Assembly (NCBI GenBank): GCA_000697665.1
Contig: KL197713.1
Location: 1,742,181 to 1,806,180 of the forward strand
Direction: 5' to 3'
DNA: 64,000 nt
Source: Jaapia argillacea MUCL 33604
Taxonomy: Eukaryota; Basidiomycota; Agaricomycetes; Jaapiales; Jaapiaceae
Shown here in pieces: positions 9,947 through 20,124 of this stretch (positions are counted from its first letter, which is position 1; each line of letters starts with the position of its first letter). Under the pieces are notes generated by a model that saw only the letters and a list, made by a program, of their open reading frames with translations, was not told where the DNA came from and ran no database searches. The position numbers were made by a program, and so were the translations under genes.

Positions 9947-12900
9947 ATGACAATCCTGTCCTTAGACGTAGCAACCCTCAAACGTACCAAAAATTCGGTA
10001 ATCGGAAATCCCACAGCTAAACTTGCTCTGTCGCAAAACGATGCCTTTCTCTCCACGTTCGTTCCACTGCTTTCCCCGAGTGAAATCTCTGAGGAAATGA
10101 TCTTCTTTATAGGTTGATTGATTGTTTGAACCCTACGAGTGGGGTATATGGCGTTGAGCCCGAGGCGGAGGAAGGATTCGAGGAGTTGCGTATTGAAGCT
10201 GCCCACGTTGTTTCCTCACTAGCTCATGGTGCGCCTGTCCATTCTGCCTACCTTAATAGCTCTTCTGATTTCCTGCTTTTGTTTCCAGGTCCTGGCCCCG
10301 CGCTGAACTCGCTCCTTTCCTACCACCCTCACCGCGCTTTTATCTATGCGCTCTCAACCCTCCCGCCCTCCTCCTCGACGGCGCTCAGATGTGCCTTGGT
10401 GAGAGGTTTGAAGACGGTTGGCTGTGCAGTAGCAGATGTAGTCGGTCCAGCCGTTTGGGGACTGAACGTCCTCGACGAAGGAAGGGCCGAGGCTGAAGGA
10501 GTATTGGACTGGTTCTTCGAGGTTCGTCCCTCTCCCAAACGCACATAATAAGATGAAACTGAGATAAATTATAGCTGGATGTTCTAGATATCATCCTCCC
10601 ATTCTTAACATCCCCATCATCCCAAATCTCAACGTCCATTCTCCTCCTCGTAGCATCTATAACTCGCACTGCCGCTCACAGATCGACGATCACATCTTGG
10701 CTCCCACTTTCTGAACGACAATCTCAGATCTTACGTAGTCCTAGTGGGGGTGGATTCAGCGCCTTGAGTGGTGGCGGTTATAGTCCTCTGAGTGGTGTGG
10801 GTTTCGGTGGTACTTTGGCTGGTAGTGTGGGTAGCCTAAGAGGCGCAAGCGCTAGTAACAGAGGGAGAAGGGGATGGGAGAAACCGGGTGTACATTCTAG
10901 GAGTCCCATGAGGATGGGTGGGTGGGTCGTCAGAGAGTGTGTAGGGCTGTTAAAGGGGAGAGAGGTCAAGGTCAGTGATCAAAACCGCTGAGGGCGCGCT
11001 CGTTGGTTCCGGAGGAATTGATCATCTCCTGTGGGATTTAGGTCCAGGAAGCTGCGTTGTATGCGTTGGCGTCCCTTGCAAAGGACAACCATGACGTAGC
11101 TGTTATGCTTTCCAATCCGCCCCTTGATAGGGAGGGACCTTGTGAGTCGCCTTTTTCTTCAAACGTATTCGGAGTTTTGTCCTTCATTGAGTTTTCCACT
11201 TCCTTTTGATCGTAACTTGACGACGTGTATCCTTTTCCTTATTATCACCATACTAACTCGCCGAATCAAGCACAGTCCCCACTTGCACAAGTCATGTCCC
11301 TTTGTAAATCCAGGAATGTTGATGTTCAGTTGGCTGCTTGTTTATGGTCCGTTCCGCTACCTCATCTCCTTCCTCTCCTTCCTCCGCCTCGCGTTCATCC
11401 TTTTAACCTCTTTCGTATTCTAACGACCTCCCTAGTGCAACGCACATCATCCGCTCAACGCCTCATCACCCGAATGGTCACACTTTAACTTCAGAGAGTG
11501 CACCTGCCATGACGGTTTTACATGTTATTAATAGGATTATTGAGAGTAACAATGAGAGTGCTGGGGGGAAGACGAAAGCTTGTTTTATACTTGGTTGGTA
11601 CCCCTGCTCCTCGTCCTTCTTTTTATCATCAGCTTTATTTGCTCCGTCTTCCCTCCCTAACCATGCCAATTTCTTGTCCCTCCTCCCTATGACCCAAATT
11701 GATTTTTTTTGCTTTTCAGGTCAGTTGGTGAGAGATGAGAAAGATTTATGCCAAGCCGCATTTGATAGAGGTTCGGTGACGAAGTTGGTTAAGCTTGTGA
11801 AGAGTATTACACCTATTGGGGAGGATGTTGGGGAGGAATGGGAGGAGGAGGAGCCGGAGTGGAGGTGTGCTTTGAGGGAGGTATGGCCTTTCCTGCTCCT
11901 CTGACTATATGCGTGTATTAATGCCTTTATAGGGCTGTTTGATCGGTCTTTCGACTATATCACTTCCGTCTCCTCAGATCAGAAGGTCACTGGTGGATGT
12001 ACATGATATATTCCCCGTTCTACTCGCTGCTTTACCTCCTTCCCACCCCTTGACTCTCTCATCTTCCTCCAAAACCTCCTCCTCCTCGGCCAAGCCGTCT
12101 TCCTCAACACTATCAAGCACCACTTCTACGTCGTCGCTCTCTGCGTCCCACTCCTCGGTCCAAAGAGCTCGAACGACAGGCGTCCGATACGCTGCTTGTC
12201 AAGTCGTGAGGGCCTTGTCTAGGGACGTTGCGGTTCTGAGGACCAGTTTGGTGGATAGCGGGCTTGGGATGAGGGTGTTTGAGATTTTTAGGGGTGGGAT
12301 GCGTGTTGATGGGGAGGATGGGGATGGGAGTGCGCGGGGTGGTGAATATAATGCGAGTAGGGAGAAGGGGGGCATGCGGAGTGGTGAGGGGAAGGGGAGT
12401 GTAGGTGGAGATATGAGAGGGAAGAGAAGTGCTGCGGAGGTATGGGGAGGTGAAGAGGAGGATAGGAGGGTTGTGAGCGCTGCGTTGATGTGTGTTTGTA
12501 ATTTGGTTAATGATTTTTCGCCGTTGAGAAGTGTGAGTGTCCTTTCCGCCGTCTGTATTTGATAGGACCTTAACGTCTTATCTGTCGACGCTATTCCACT
12601 GCTGGCTTGGTTTCTCCCCCCCCACCCCCTTAATTATCACTTGGTTTTGTACCTCTGCTTATCATTCGGTTTTGTTTTCAGGTCTTTGTGGAGAACGGCT
12701 TGATACCCAGATTGGTCCAGTTTATCCATGCGGAGAATCCGACGTTGAAGTTGAACTCGCTTTGGGCGTTAAAGAACCTGTTGAATAAGAGTTCGGGGGA
12801 GTTGAAGAAGAAGGTTATGGATTTACTTGGTTGGGATGAGCTGGCAAAGTCGGTTCCTCGCCTTCGCTTTGATTTGCATCACACTGATTGAGTTTTTTTG

Positions 12901-13506
12901 GCGTTGAAAGTATGTTGGTCGATGACGATCCGGGAATCCAAGAACAAGCCCTTCATGTGACGAAGAACCTTGCGGAGACGGAGGATGATATCGAGGTTGT
13001 GTTTAGTGAGATTGGAAGTGATGTGCTGTTGACTTGTGTGGATACTGCTATGAATTCGGACAGTGAGGAAGTGGTTCAACAAGTGAGAAGCTTCCAATCA
13101 TATCTCCACTCTGTTGATGATCTCACACCTTTCATAGGCGGCCTCTCTCCTCGCAAACCTAGCAAACGGTTCATCAACTTATCAAAACTACATCATCGCC
13201 CATCCACACCTAATGGTCACACTCCGCTCTGTACTTTCAGACAGACACGTCGAAGCCCGTCGACCAGCTGTTTCGTGTGTCGTTCACCTTGCTCGAACGA
13301 ATGCGAGAAGTCACAAAATGATGAGAGAGGCTGGGGTTGACTCGACGTTGAGGAAGATGTGTGATTTTAGTGGGGCGGGGGTTAGTTTGAGTCCTGGAGG
13401 AAGGTTGGGACATCATTTGGGAGTGGAAGATGATACAGGGGTGAGGGATTCGGCGAGGGAGGCGTTGCATTATTTGGACCATGGACTGGATACCAGTGGT
13501 CGATGA
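9947..13506 (+). CDS. GID5: Armadillo-repeat protein, GID5/Vid28/ARMC8 homologue
   Basis: The gene starts MTILSLDVATLKRTKNSVIG followed by NPTAKLALSQ, the conserved 'LKNxVIGNPxxK' opening of ARMC8/Vid28. It is split into about a dozen exons by short introns, and alternating ARM helices can be read. Examples are EELRIEAAHVVSSLAHG, VQEAALYALASLAKDNHDVA, the stretch ending DVQLAACLW, ENPTLKLNSLWALKNLLNKS, GIQEQALHVTKNLAETEDD and VEARRPAVSCVVHLARTNA. The final exon ends in HYLDHGLDTSGR. A Ser-rich and Gly/Glu-rich insert lies in the middle (about 12.05-12.45 kb). By family knowledge it is a scaffold subunit of the GID/CTLH ubiquitin ligase, bridging substrate receptor and catalytic core and targeting gluconeogenic enzymes. 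Next to PDA1, but with no regulatory link visible. Confidence 0.85.
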
Positions 13507-13909
13507 CCCTTCTCTCCCCTTCGCTCCTGTGACTTCTCCTTGACGCTGTCCTTTTGCTTTGTGGCACGCACCCGACCTCTTCCGTTACCACCGCCGCTAT
13601 CTCCTCCTCTTACTCACACACACGAGCTGTCTTATGTCTCTCCCTGTTATCTTGTTAGTAATTTCGCCGTTCAGCTTACGGGGCATGAGAGCTTTCGGAG
13701 CACCCCATTGGCCCCTCGCCTCCGAGCGGGGGTTCGAACCTGAGAGAAAGCAATGAGCACTAGCGGGCCGCCCGCCGGTGACGTTTCGGCGGTGTCCCCA
13801 CAGCGTTCCCGGAATTTCCTGGTGAGAAATCCACCCCAACGCGTCGAACCAGCTTCAACCTCCTCCCACCACTCCGACACGTATCCATTCCTTTTTTCCT
13901 CTGCCCGCC

Positions 13910-15479
13910 ATGTCTGCCCTGGCCCGGATACGACCTCTCGTTTCTAGTCGTGTAGCTGTAAGTACCTTGCATCATATTCTAGGATATTGTTGTTTTTGAC
14001 GAGGGGCGTGCTGGTCTGGCAGCCTCGGTTTGCACGGGGTCTTCAAACATCGGCGGACACGACCCAACCTCTAGATACCCCCACCACGGAGAACCCTTTC
14101 CAGGTTAAACTCCATGAGGATTCGTTCCATACACACAATACCGAGGCTCCTGGTCTCGAGGTTGAGGTCACAAAAGACAAACTTATGACCATGTACAAGC
14201 AGATGACGACCATGCGTCGTATGGAGATGGCGTCTGATGCTTTGTACAAGGCCAAACTCATTCGTGGGTTCTGTCATTTGGCTATTGGTCAGGTAGGTTT
14301 AACGCGTCTGACTTTTGGTACTTGAACCTGCTGTGATCTGACGCGTTTATTGTGATTAGGAAGCGATTGCTGTTGGGTTGGAGCATGGTATTACACCCGA
14401 GGATCTTGTCATCACCGCCTACCGTTGCCATCCCTTCGCTGTTATGCGAGGTGGAACGATCAAGGGTGTCATCGGTGAACTTCTCGGTCGACAAGCTGGC
14501 ATGTCCCACGGGAAGGGTGGTTCCATGCACATCTTCACGCCGCGCTTCTTTGGTGGAAACGGTATCGTTGGTGCTCAGGTGCCTGTTGGTGCCGGTTTGG
14601 CTTTCGCGTTGAAGTACTGGGAGACGAAGAATGCTGCGTTTGCCCTTTACGGTGATGGTGCCAGCAACCAGGGCCAAGTATTCGAGGCATACAACATGGT
14701 GCGTCTCTGTCTGTCTTGTAAATTCGAAGGCGATTGGGTTTTGATTATGTCGGACAGGCTAAACTTTGGAACCTCCCTTGCGTCTTCATCTGCGAGAACA
14801 ACAAGTACGGAATGGGTACTTCGGCTGAGCGCAGCTCTTCCAACACCCAATACTTTACTCGTGGTGACAAGATCCCCGGTATTCAAGTGAACGGAATGGA
14901 CATCATCGCCGTCTTACAAGCCGTTCGACATGCCAAGAAGTGGGTCGAGGCTGGAAATGGACCTTTGGTGATGGAGTTTGTCACTTACCGTTATGGTGGT
15001 CACTCGTGCGTATCTTTTTCTGTGAATGGTTGTTGGGCTAGGGCTCATGTGCATTCGGTTGTAGAATGTCCGACCCCGGTACCACTTACCGTACTCGTGA
15101 GGAGATCCAGAGGATGCGTAGCACCCAAGATCCCATTCGTGGTCTCCAGCACTACATTGAGGAGTGGGGTCTTGCGACCGAGGAAGAACTCAAGGTTCGC
15201 CTCTCTTTCCTTTGTCCGATCCCAATTTCTAACAGGAATGTTCTTGCGAATGAATAGCTCCTTGACAAGGAGGCCAAGGTTGAAGTTGACAAGGCAGTTG
15301 AGGAGGCCAAGGCTTCACCCGAACCTTTGGAAAAGGACCTCTGGACTGACATTTACTATAAAGGTACCGAGCCTCCCTTCATGAGGGGTAGGGAGCGAGA
15401 AGAGGTTCGTCGTCTTATATCCCCTTCTTCCTCGATTAACCGTCTCACCGTCTTTTCCGATCAGGTCCACTACTACTAA
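13910..15479 (+). CDS. PDA1: Pyruvate dehydrogenase E1 component, alpha subunit, mitochondrial
   Basis: Exon 1 encodes MSALARIRPLVSSRVA, the start of an Arg-rich mitochondrial presequence that continues PRFARGLQTSADTTQ after the first intron. The thiamine-diphosphate motif is clear: YGDGASNQGQVFEAYN and, across an intron, CVFICENNKYGMGTS. RGGTIKGVIGELLGRQAGMS and HGKGGSMHIF are also conserved. The inhibitory phosphorylation site region reads YRYGGHSMSDPGTTYRTREE, rebuilt across an intron that splits the Ser codon. The C-terminus is VHYY in a tiny last exon. About seven exons, full length for the family. The enzyme decarboxylates pyruvate with the E1 beta subunit in the matrix complex. The stop (TAA) is at 15477-15479. 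Confidence 0.95.
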
Positions 15480-15854
15480 AAGCTAGCTTATTGGGCTTGG
15501 GCTTTTGTGGTTTGCGGCTCGTCGTGATTTGTGGTTCGGTCCTCCTTTGGGTTGTGTTGTGCTAGATGTTTTTTATGCCGCTTTCTTAATTCAAAATGTC
15601 CTTCCACCCTGGAGTGGGAGACAATTACCGCACTCCTGCTCGCCACCATAGGCTTTGGCCAACCCGACAATCCGTGACTGGGGGCGAATTGTGGAAGGTC
15701 ACCTCGACCTTTGGTCCCAGCAGGTCCGACAATACAGGATCCTTGTGATTCACCTCCACGATTTGAGCTCAGTACCGTACACGCCTACACTGGTAATGGT
15801 ATACAAGGAATGCGATCCTCAGGCTACATGTTAGTCTACAGGGTACAACAGGAA
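15480..15854. other. 3' flanks of convergent genes
   Basis: This is the 375-base gap between the PDA1 stop and the stop of the minus-strand orphan-family gene. It contains T-rich PDA1 3' untranslated sequence. No further gene is supported. Confidence 0.5.
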
Positions 15855-16846
15855 TTAGTAACCAAATATCCGTTTCGCACGAGAGACGTTCTTCTCGCCG
15901 AGCAGAGTCCAATCAATCTGGACAACTTTACATTGCGTGAGCTTCCCCCACAAGTCAGCTCGTCGCCAGTGCACAGCGATCACCGACAACGTTGGGACTA
16001 TGTCTCGTGCTTCTGCAGAGTCCGGCGCGACGATCCGGAGCGTAGGGAGTAGATCTTCAAATATGGAGATATGCTGTGATGAAGGTGGAGAAGATGATGA
16101 TTTGAGAGTCGTTAGGATCGAGGTGTATGCACGAGTTTGGATGATAACTTCGGAGTGACGACTCCGAGGCCAGAATATGAATGCGGTGGCCTTCCTTGCT
16201 ATAGGACATCGGCTTGGCTTGGCGTTCGATAAATGAGGAGGGACCGAACTTACTTTCAACGAGGGATCTTCGACCCCGAGACTATGGAACTAATGTCAGA
16301 TGGCTAACCGGGGGATGAGAAAGAAGCACGAACTGATGGCTTGACAATCCTTTCGAGAGACGCTGATTCTTTGAAGGCGTTTACAGGATCGACGACCCAG
16401 TCTTCATAACAAGTCCCCAGAAGGTCGTCGAACCCGAGATGGAAATAGGTGATTCCGTAGGGATTAGGTTCCACCTCACACCACAAATCCTCACTTCCCG
16501 CTCCATCCGCAACGTTTCCCCCTTGCCCTGTCTCGTCAACGATGCGGCCCCGCTTCGTATATATCAACGTAAAAGTGCAGCATCGTATATCCAACTCCCT
16601 GCAGTGAGCTTTGAGAACACCTTCCAGGTTCCGATCACTTCCGGACGGGACGTATGCGAAGAATGGGCGGCCTTGGCCAAATCCTCGAGGGAATTGAGCA
16701 AGCTGAGATGGTAATGGGTTGTATGGTTCTGCGAACTCGGCAAGAGCATCGCACATCCTCTCCTGGAACATATCATCATCGTACTCTTCGGGTTGCTGTT
16801 GTCGTCGGGCCTTGCCCGGGTTGGAGATGAACGAGAAGAGGAACAT
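15855..16846 (-). CDS. Orphan gene family member (unknown function)
   Basis: Start MFLFSFISNPGKARRQQQPE at 16846. Exon 1 carries PLPSQLAQFPRGFGQGRPFF, matching PIQDQLARFPMRRGQGRPYF in the 53.7-kb paralogue, and later DLLGTCYEDWVVDPVNAFKE. After an intron around 16300 the second part reads KATAFIFWPRSRHSEVIIQT, then WRRADLWGKL, and ends LLGEKNVSRAKRIFGY, matching IFWPKCRHAEFLAK, WRSPDLWERL and ILGRQNIVKAKEVFGW. I could not fix the intron ends, because the acceptor used in the paralogue (TTACAG) is not conserved, so the start of exon 2 may differ or the gene may be degrading. No signal peptide or membrane segment is obvious. Nothing in the sequence suggests a biochemical role. Confidence 0.55.
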
Positions 16847-17960
16847 AGGAGGTTCGCCTGTTCGTGATGGAAACCCGCTTTTGAACAAGTTAGTGTGGCG
16901 TCGAACAAAGAAGGGCCACACTGAAGGGAACAATGGTCAAGCCTGGGACCGGAGACGTAGGTGTCTTATATATATCTCTGTAACATACCTCCCACTAGTA
17001 AACGTTCGCGATGAATTTGCAAGCGGGAAATCCCTGTGGACGTGAAGTGGGAGTATGAAGGCTCCAGGATAGCAAATAGTCGGTGTCCTTTCAGGAGGAC
17101 GCGTATTTCATGACGGAGAAGTAACCTTTTGCGGCACTATATCTGGGCTTCACCGGCTCATCAGGGCCATGTGATTGGACACAAGGGTCGTGGTGAGATG
17201 GATCAGCGTCCAGAATGTGCGGGGCAGAACTGAGGGCATTTCGCTGAAAAGTGAGGGCATTTAGCCATTGTATGACGATCACTGACAATAGATTGACTCG
17301 TGAAGATACACCCGATGAAGATTAAAACACAGCTTCCCGGTGTTGCCGTGTTGGATGGCACTGAGGATGAATGGACTGTTTTCGGACCACCTGACTGCGT
17401 CCTCCGTCGCTTCGGAAGTACGCTTGATCGAACGCGAGGCAATCATCGCAATTCTGGGATGGCCTGTCTGATCCAGAAGCGACGTCAAATTGTGTTCTCC
17501 GCACCAATTTTTCCAATGGCCTTCGCGGAGCAGTTATGAGAACCCCGCCCAGGTCAAGGACGGGTTCCAAGGTGTTCCCTAGGAGATGTTGATGTTGATG
17601 AGGGAATCAAACGAACTCTGGGGCAGATGTTGCCAACACTGACTAGAACACGCAGCTTCTGAATTGATCTCCCTGTCCTGACTCCCCCATATGAGTGACC
17701 TTCAACTGCCTGGGACGTGTAAAATTCATGGGATGTCGTGGTCCGACGGAGCGACCCATGTCTTCCGAAAAAAATGGGGCGATAACCATGTCGCTAGATC
17801 CCGAGGTGTATATCTTGTAGAGGATGTTTGAGATGTAGAACCGAGGCCAAGACGAATCAACGAAGGTTCCGGGTGAGACTAGATGGCGGTCATAGTCGAA
17901 GGGGTGACCGGTGATCAATGATCAAAGAAAAATCTTGGAGGTGCTTGCATAGGTAAGAAT
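16847..17960. other. Region without a supported gene
   Basis: Several overlapping short frames occur on both strands. The longest, on the minus strand at 17918-17643, contains SSWPRFYISNILYKIYTSGS but has no ATG-led multi-exon context and no recognised family. A local direct repeat of GAGGGCATTT(C/A)GC is present around 17230-17265. I see no RNA gene. Confidence 0.35.
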
Positions 17961-17961
17961 A

Positions 17962-18011
17962 AATGTTCTGTGCAGGGGCAACAATGAAATACATGTCTTG
18001 TACAGAACATT
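17962..18011. promoter_or_regulatory. Perfect 10-bp inverted repeat upstream of the metal-transporter-like gene
   Basis: AATGTTCTGT (17962-17971) is the exact reverse complement of ACAGAACATT (18002-18011), separated by 30 bases. It lies about 180 bases upstream of the ATG at 18194. It could be a binding site for a dimeric regulator or a transcript hairpin. The role is inferred from position only. Confidence 0.4.
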
Positions 18012-18193
18012 GCTCGTCTATAAATTCTGTGTATGAGAGACGCCGTAATCAGTCTATACATGTCTGAAGTCTGGGTGTACGTACTTGAAGCTTGGCCGTC
18101 GGCCTACTTCGAAGGTGCATCGTGGCCCCCCCCCAATAATATTAATGGCGCTGGCTTCGTATCGATATCTCCTATCCAGACTGGTTCTTTACC

Positions 18194-19337
18194 ATGACTG
18201 CCACTTATCGTCGCCTGCAGATATTCGCTATCGCCATTAGCGTCCTCTCTGTTGTTTATAACAGCGCCGAAGGAGCAGTATCGATTGCGTTTGGCGTCGA
18301 GTCCGCCTCACGCTCCTTAGTTTTCTTCGGTATCCAGTCTGGCGTTGAAGTGGCGTCTGCTCTGATAGTTCTTTGGCGATTTCGCAATGTCGCCAAGCCA
18401 GGAGAGGAGAGAACTAGTCAGCTTGACCCTCGCCATCTCCAGTAAGTAGTAGCCACAATATACGTCTGGAGATAGACCTGAGTGAACCGGTGTCACTAGG
18501 TTCGAGAAATACGCTACTCTGGCCATAGGCACTCTCCTCATCCTACTAGCATTGGCGACAATAGCTACAGCCATTTCTGTTCTTGTCCTCCACCAAGAGC
18601 CTGACACCAGCAATGCTTCACTCATTATCTCTCTCGCCTCCTTGTTTCTTATGATCTTGATCTACCTTCCCAAACGATATTTGGCCCGGGCTCTCAACAG
18701 CTCCACAATGCAGGGCGAAGCTACGTGCTCCCTGTCCTGTATTCAAATCACTCTGGTATTGTTCGTTGGGTCACTGGTGTATCGTGTATGGAAAGGTGGT
18801 TGGTGGGTCGATGGCGTCACCTCGATAGCCCTAGGAATATTGTTCGGATGGGAGGGGATAAAAATGTGGAAGTGGGCGGCCAGCGAGGACTTCGATGGGG
18901 GCTGTTGTGGAAGTTGTAGGGTGGACCTGCCTGAGGAAGTGCGAGTGGAAGCAGGCAAAGGTTGCGGAGAAAAGGGCGGCTGTTGCAGCACAAGCATCGC
19001 TGAGGCACCCCAAGGCAAAGAGGCCAAGGGGTGTGAGGAAAAGTGTGAGGTAAAGGATCACTGTTTTCAGGACACCCCCTTGGAAGAGGCCAAGGCTCAT
19101 GGGGAGGATGGTGATTGTTGCACTTCGAAGGGTCTTTGCAATGATTCGCAGTCTCCAGTGGAACCCTCAATCACTCCGGTACTTGATCCATATTCTGTTC
19201 ACGTTTGTGAGCACCCTCTAACAAGATTCGCACGTTCCTAGAATTGCTGTACCACCGGAGAAGAGGGCCATTGTGATTCCCACGTGATCACAGCACCTCT
19301 ACAAGATGACCCTAGCTGCTGTTGTTGTAGCAAGTGA
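18194..19337 (+). CDS. TMEM163/CDF-like membrane protein with cysteine-rich C-terminal tail
   Basis: Start MTATYRRLQIFAIAISVLSV. Exon 1 has VVYNSAEGAVSIAFGVES followed by RSLVFFGIQSGVEVASALIV, the paired helices of the TMEM163/cation-diffusion-facilitator fold (bacterial kin read GFGLDSVIEVVSAxxVLWR). After an intron (GTAAGT..CACTAG) four further hydrophobic helices follow, ending GGWWVDGVTSIALGILFGW. The usual TM2 Asp is replaced (GIQSGVE), while the Asp of the fifth helix (VDGVTS) is kept. The cytosolic tail is full of Cys pairs: GGCCGSC, KGGCCSTS, EKCEVKDHC, DGDCCTSKGLC. With a further small intron the tail continues NCCTTGEEGHCDS and ends SCCCCSK at 19337; without that intron it ends RFARS at 19241. 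Likely a zinc or other metal transporter with a metal-binding tail. The substrate is inferred, not shown. Confidence 0.7.
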
Positions 19338-20068
19338 GTGCTGGAGGGTACCTTGACGGATCCGACGGATGAGCACTTACTTATTCCACAACCTACCAGG
19401 TGATGACAATTGTGATACAGGCAGCTCAGGTTATTGGTTTGACTACATCCTCAATGTTCTGGTAGGATTAGCCACATAGGAAGTGGCATACTCCGTGGCC
19501 ATACGAGTCCCTGATATCAAGCCAGTCCGACCTTGACTATCCTGTTGCCACCAAGGCCGACCTTAGTAGGACTGTTCGGGGTCTGACCTAACCGTTCAGC
19601 AACGTCTATTTTTGACCCCAAGAACCTCCGACTTCAACGCCTCTGAGAACGTCTCGGAGTGTATGTATCTCCCACCCATTGTTCTGCTTACGACATATCA
19701 AGCAATGCTACAAAGACCGCGTCAGCATTGATACTCAAGCGCTACTCGACGAAGTGCCTGATATGGGTCATCGGTACGCATCCGAAAACCCGTGGCGATG
19801 TAAGGCAATCCACACTGCGCTGCTATTTGCTCATCACTCCGCGAGTGCTCTCGTGGGACTTCTCTTCTCTTCTCCTTGTCATTGCCCGCGCCGATGCACG
19901 AATACGTGACGCAATCGTACGCGCAAAGTCCCTTCATCATGGCTGTGCTCGCTCGCTATCGATGTCCGACTGGCTGTATTGCTGTGTAGCGGCACAAGTC
20001 ATTCGCACTTGTTGTTCTATCGATTTCAACCACGATCGGGCCGCGCCCAAGAAGACGCTGTGCAGAAT
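19338..20068. other. Intergenic region
   Basis: About 730 bases with only short overlapping frames, no recognisable domains and no RNA gene. The right part carries the promoter of the ABC transporter gene. Confidence 0.45.
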
Positions 20069-20078
20069 ACTATAAAAG
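20069..20078 (+). promoter_or_regulatory. TATA box of the ABC half-transporter gene
   Basis: ACTATAAAAG lies about 50 bases before the chosen start codon at 20125. An ATG at 20093 opens a short upstream frame that stops at once, so the in-frame ATG at 20125 is preferred. Confidence 0.5.
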
Positions 20079-20124
20079 CCCTGCTCGTCAACATGTGCCC
20101 ACATTCCCTCTACCAGACAAGATC

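Noticed and set aside
13700-13760. GGGGGTTCGAACCTGAG resembles a tRNA T-loop
   Set aside because: The flanking bases do not form a T stem, and no D arm, anticodon arm or acceptor stem can be placed around it.
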